Shown in pieces: positions 60,846-64,000 of a stretch of DNA of 64,000 bases. The stretch comes from Strongylocentrotus droebachiensis (Eukaryota > Echinodermata > Echinoidea > Camarodonta > Strongylocentrotidae), in contig JAVYIG010000647.1 in assembly GCA_035222895.1 (NCBI GenBank), positions 331,001 through 395,000 on the forward strand, given 5' to 3'. The notes under the pieces were generated by a model, which saw only the letters and a list, made by a program, of their open reading frames with translations, was not told where the DNA came from and did not search any database. The position numbers and the translations under genes are program-made. Each line of letters opens with the position of its first letter. The first letter of the stretch is position 1.

Positions 60846-62179
60846 AGAGAGTAGGATAGGTAGGTTTAAGAGGATGAGTCGGACAGATTTATATGTAGCC
60901 AACAACAATAAATGAAAGTGATGAAAATTAGGATTGATGACATAAACGGCACAGGGTGAATTAGAAAAACATGAAGCATCAATCCATACCCTTTGTCTAA
61001 AATTAAATTGTTAGATTATTGCGAATGTAGAAAATTTTCAAGAGGAGAGATGAATTCGTTTCTAAGTTTAAGCCATTGTGAGCGATTATTGATGAAAATA
61101 ATATGAGGACGGATCATTCTATCAATAAATAAAAGCGGTTTCTAATGATGTCTCTCCTGTGTACCAGTCTAGCTCCCTCTCTTTATATTTTTCTTAAAGG
61201 GGGATTAACAGCTGACCCCCCCCCCCCTGAACTCGATCTATCCTATTATTCCAGTAGTGAAGAGTTCAGTGATCCCCCTCTCCCTTTGAGCAAAGATCTT
61301 TAATCTAGCTTAAAGAAAACAGGCTCGAAAAGTTCGCCATGTGATATTTTATATATCTTTTCAAAGTCTGAGTATTGTACGATCGAGAGCATGGATGCAT
61401 GAAGAATTCGAACAAAATGTTGTAAACCTTTATTGCCAGTATATGGCACCATAAAAGAGGGATTTTAAAAGTGTAAAATTCCCCTAAATTGCATTAATTA
61501 CCTTAAAATTATGTAAAAAGCAAGTTACTTTAAATTTTGGACAGGCTTCGAGAGAGTTCATTGAAGGATCAAATGTTAAAGAGATGCCCATTAATCCTGG
61601 GGAAAGTGCATACTATGACCTTGCAGCCCCCAAGGTTAACACGATATAACAGATATTTTGAAAGTGATTAGTTCCCAAATATATTAGAAATTATGTAAAA
61701 CGTGACTCGCATTTGCAATGTTAGAACCACATTAGGCGCATTTTCAGGCCCTTCCTGGAGTAATATGACGTAAAATTGCTTTCTCCTACCCCCTCCAAGA
61801 GTAGGGATCTTGGCGCATTAATGTCTACCGGTACTTCCTGGATTAAAACGAGGCCTTCTGAGTTGTTTAGAAGTAAGAGAAAAGTGATATGTCACGTCGC
61901 GAGACGTTGTATATGCTTCGTTGCTGCACAATGCACAAAGACGGTGGTCTGGTACTTTACAAGTATTCGAATTAGCTCGAGTGTATAAACTGTGTTATCA
62001 GGGGGTCGCCGAGCAGTGTGTGGGGGGGGGGTGGGGTGGGGTGGGGTGTAGAGGCCACCGATTACCAAAAAAACTAGCCACCATTTATACCGACAAGTAT
62101 ATTAATGCCAATGTCCCAATGTCTACAAATTTAAATCTATAAACCCGGGGCCAGGAACTTAGTTCATGACCTTTCAGTT

Positions 62180-62395
62180 ACCCCCCCCCCCTCCCACGCA
62201 AAGCGCGGAAGCTTTGACACTTCATTAAATTATTAGAAAAAGAAGACAATTCGTTGTACTGTTTTCGACTTCATTAATCCTTGTCTGAATTCAATTTCCC
62301 CCTCCCGCGCAAAGCGCGGAAGCTTTGACGTTTCATTAAATTATTAGAGAATCAGACGATACGTTGTACCGACTCTTAATCATTGTCTGAATTTT
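62180..62395. repeat. Tandem duplication, unit about 115 bp
   Basis: gcaaagcgcggaagctttga then c(ac/gt)ttcattaaattattagag and cgttgtac, ending ttgtctgaatt, occur twice in succession. Confidence 0.9.
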
Positions 62396-62579
62396 CAAAA
62401 ATGTTTCTTTGTCCGATAAAAAGTCACAGTTCGTACATCTCACCGACCTTACTTCTACATTGATATAGTGTACGAGAATCGAGCAAGAATACCCGACACA
62501 GCAATATAATTATCTATGCGTATCTTTCTTGCCCCCTCGACGTAGTGATTCCACCCAACATCACACCCCTCTTCTCTCA

Positions 62580-63305
62580 GGCTCTTACCCCCCCCCTCTC
62601 TTTCCTCTCTTTCATTTCGTTTCTTTTGTTGCCCGTTTCTTTTGTTCCTTTTCTCCTTTTTTTTCTTTTCTTTCTTTTCCTTTCTTTCCTCTCGATCCTC
62701 CCCCTTTTTCTCTTTTCTCTTTCTTTCTTCTCTTCTCGATCTTAATTCTCTTTCTTTTTTTTCTTTTTTTTCCCCGACAGCAGCGCGCAATTTTACCCAC
62801 AATATCCAGACAGGTAGGGGGTGTCGCACACCCCTAACCCCCCCCCCCCTTTAGCGACGCCTCTGGTTGTTATATCCCATTATTCTCTTAAAAGAAATGC
62901 AATGATGCTCTCCTCTCAAAAATTCTTTCTTTCACCCCTTTTTCCATCTCTTTTTGTTGTTCTTCTTGTGCTTTTTTTTGGGGGGAGGGGGGGGGGGGCT
63001 AAACGCCTGGCAAGAGGGACCCCATATTATGCTCACTGCAAAATTGCGCCGCCCCCCCCCCGCCCCTTAACACCTTCTTATAATAGCATCCCCCTTACTT
63101 TCATTTCCCTTCTCATTATTCTGCTTTTTCACCTTTTTCTATCCTTCCTCTACCCCTTTCCCCCTCCTTTTTCTCTCCTCCCTCTTTTCTTCTTCTTTCT
63201 CTCTTCCCTTTTCTTTTTTTCCCTCCCTAGTTTCTTCCCCCCTCCTTTTTCTCCTTTTCTCTCTTATTTTTTCTTTCCCCCCTTCCCCCTCCCCCTTTTT
63301 TAAAC
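62580..63305. other. Pyrimidine-rich tracts, no gene
   Basis: Long C/T runs at 62580-62775 and 63110-63300, separated by sequence with cagtggcg-like borders (…cgccactg at about 63340). Several overlapping long frames here are compositional artefacts. Confidence 0.7.
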
Positions 63306-64000
63306 CGGGAGGCACATGCCCCTATGTCCCCCTGAAACCGCCACTGGCCTTATGTGAAAACATTGGGATTTATGTATATTTATGACATTAATATATTTTG
63401 AAGCATGTACATTAGTCATAAGGGGCCAGTCATAAGAGGTCTGAAAAGTTGGGGCGGAAATCATAGATTTCGTGAAAACTTATCCTCTTATTTAATATTA
63501 TCAAAGTCTATTATACAACCTCATCTGTCCTCTTCAATGGTGCTGGTATTAGTAATGGATCAAAATGTATTACTGAAACGGTCTGTGTTACGAACATGCT
63601 ATATGTATCGAAACAAAAGAAGCAAAAGTAATATAACAAAAATAAAGAAACGTCTTGATCTAGTGACGATATGTAGCATACAACGATCAATGCATGCATT
63701 ATATTTGCTCAAATGGTTCGCGTGTATTATTTCGGGACGAGTACTCGAGACATCGACTTCTCTTCACTATTCGGTGAAAACTAGCTTCATGCATCTAAGG
63801 CGCATCGATGTTGTACCAAGTGCATAATTTACTTTCCTTCATCATAATATCTTGGGTAAGCCAATATTTTCTGGATACTCATGATCATGTATCTGTATTT
63901 TTACAATTATTAGTCAGATCAGCATTGAGCCACTGCTCATTCACTTGCACTTTGTACGTAGCGCTGTGACTAGCTAGGGCCAGGGTTCACTGAGTGTAAT
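63306..64000. other. Right edge, no supported gene
   Basis: A 140-codon open frame (63405-63827) shows no recognisable domain or splice context. Nothing else is evident. Confidence 0.4.

Noticed and set aside
62455..63303. Lys/Glu or Phe/Pro-rich frames
   Set aside because: Pyrimidine-tract artefacts without splice or domain support.
63405..63827. 140-codon frame near the right edge
   Set aside because: No domain, no paralogue and no splice context; may be chance.
1..64000. CRISPR array, operon or prophage
   Set aside because: Introns, LINE, SINE and MITE content are eukaryotic; the regular repeats found are minisatellites or transposons, without spacer structure.

Overview
The window looks like animal nuclear DNA, most likely from a marine deuterostome such as a sea urchin or another echinoderm. 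It is AT-rich, has large introns with GT/AG borders, contains CCCTAA (vertebrate/echinoderm-type) telomere-like arrays, long homopolymer and GA tracts, and a dense load of small inverted-repeat transposons, LINE tails and a tRNA-derived SINE family. The species is inferred from this character and is not proven by any one marker.

Three host genes can be assembled exon by exon with consistent reading phase. (1) Gene A (minus strand, 8813 down to 1249 and continuing out of the window) and (2) gene B (minus, 22098 to 15283, complete, 9 exons, 479 codons plus stop) are tandem paralogues. Each encodes a short N-terminus, a PH-like domain, a low-complexity linker, an atypical PDZ-like domain and a conserved post-PDZ region. 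Intron phases agree at every shared junction; exon lengths are identical or nearly so except for the linker exon. In gene A the linker exon has expanded into a 1.2-kb Pro/Glu-rich 24-bp coding minisatellite. I do not recognise this family by name. (3) MSL3 (plus, 38468 to 59155, 12 coding exons, 629 aa) encodes the chromo-barrel/MRG subunit of the MSL histone H4K16 acetyltransferase complex. An NRF1-type motif lies just upstream of its start codon, and exon 9 has an adjacent duplicate that carries an in-frame stop.

Layout: 1-8.8 kb, gene A (its last exon is not seen); 8.8-15.3 kb, intergenic with polypurine DNA and inverted-repeat elements; 15.3-22.1 kb, gene B; 22.1-38.4 kb, a repeat-rich interval with a 1.3-kb repeat present three times, a second repeat present twice, a LINE with a reverse transcriptase ORF (33.0-34.8 kb) and several MITEs; 38.4-59.2 kb, MSL3, whose introns hold a 4.3-kb inverted-repeat element, nested and neighbouring TA-flanked elements, TTAA-flanked elements, SINEs and a MITE family that has captured a LINE reverse transcriptase fragment; 59.2-64 kb, 3' flank with tandem duplications and pyrimidine tracts.

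No bacterial-type operon, CRISPR array, rRNA or credible tRNA gene is present. The most interesting items are the PH-PDZ paralogue pair with its coding minisatellite, the duplicated stop-containing MSL3 exon, and insertions whose pre-insertion state is visible in a paralogous copy inside the same window.
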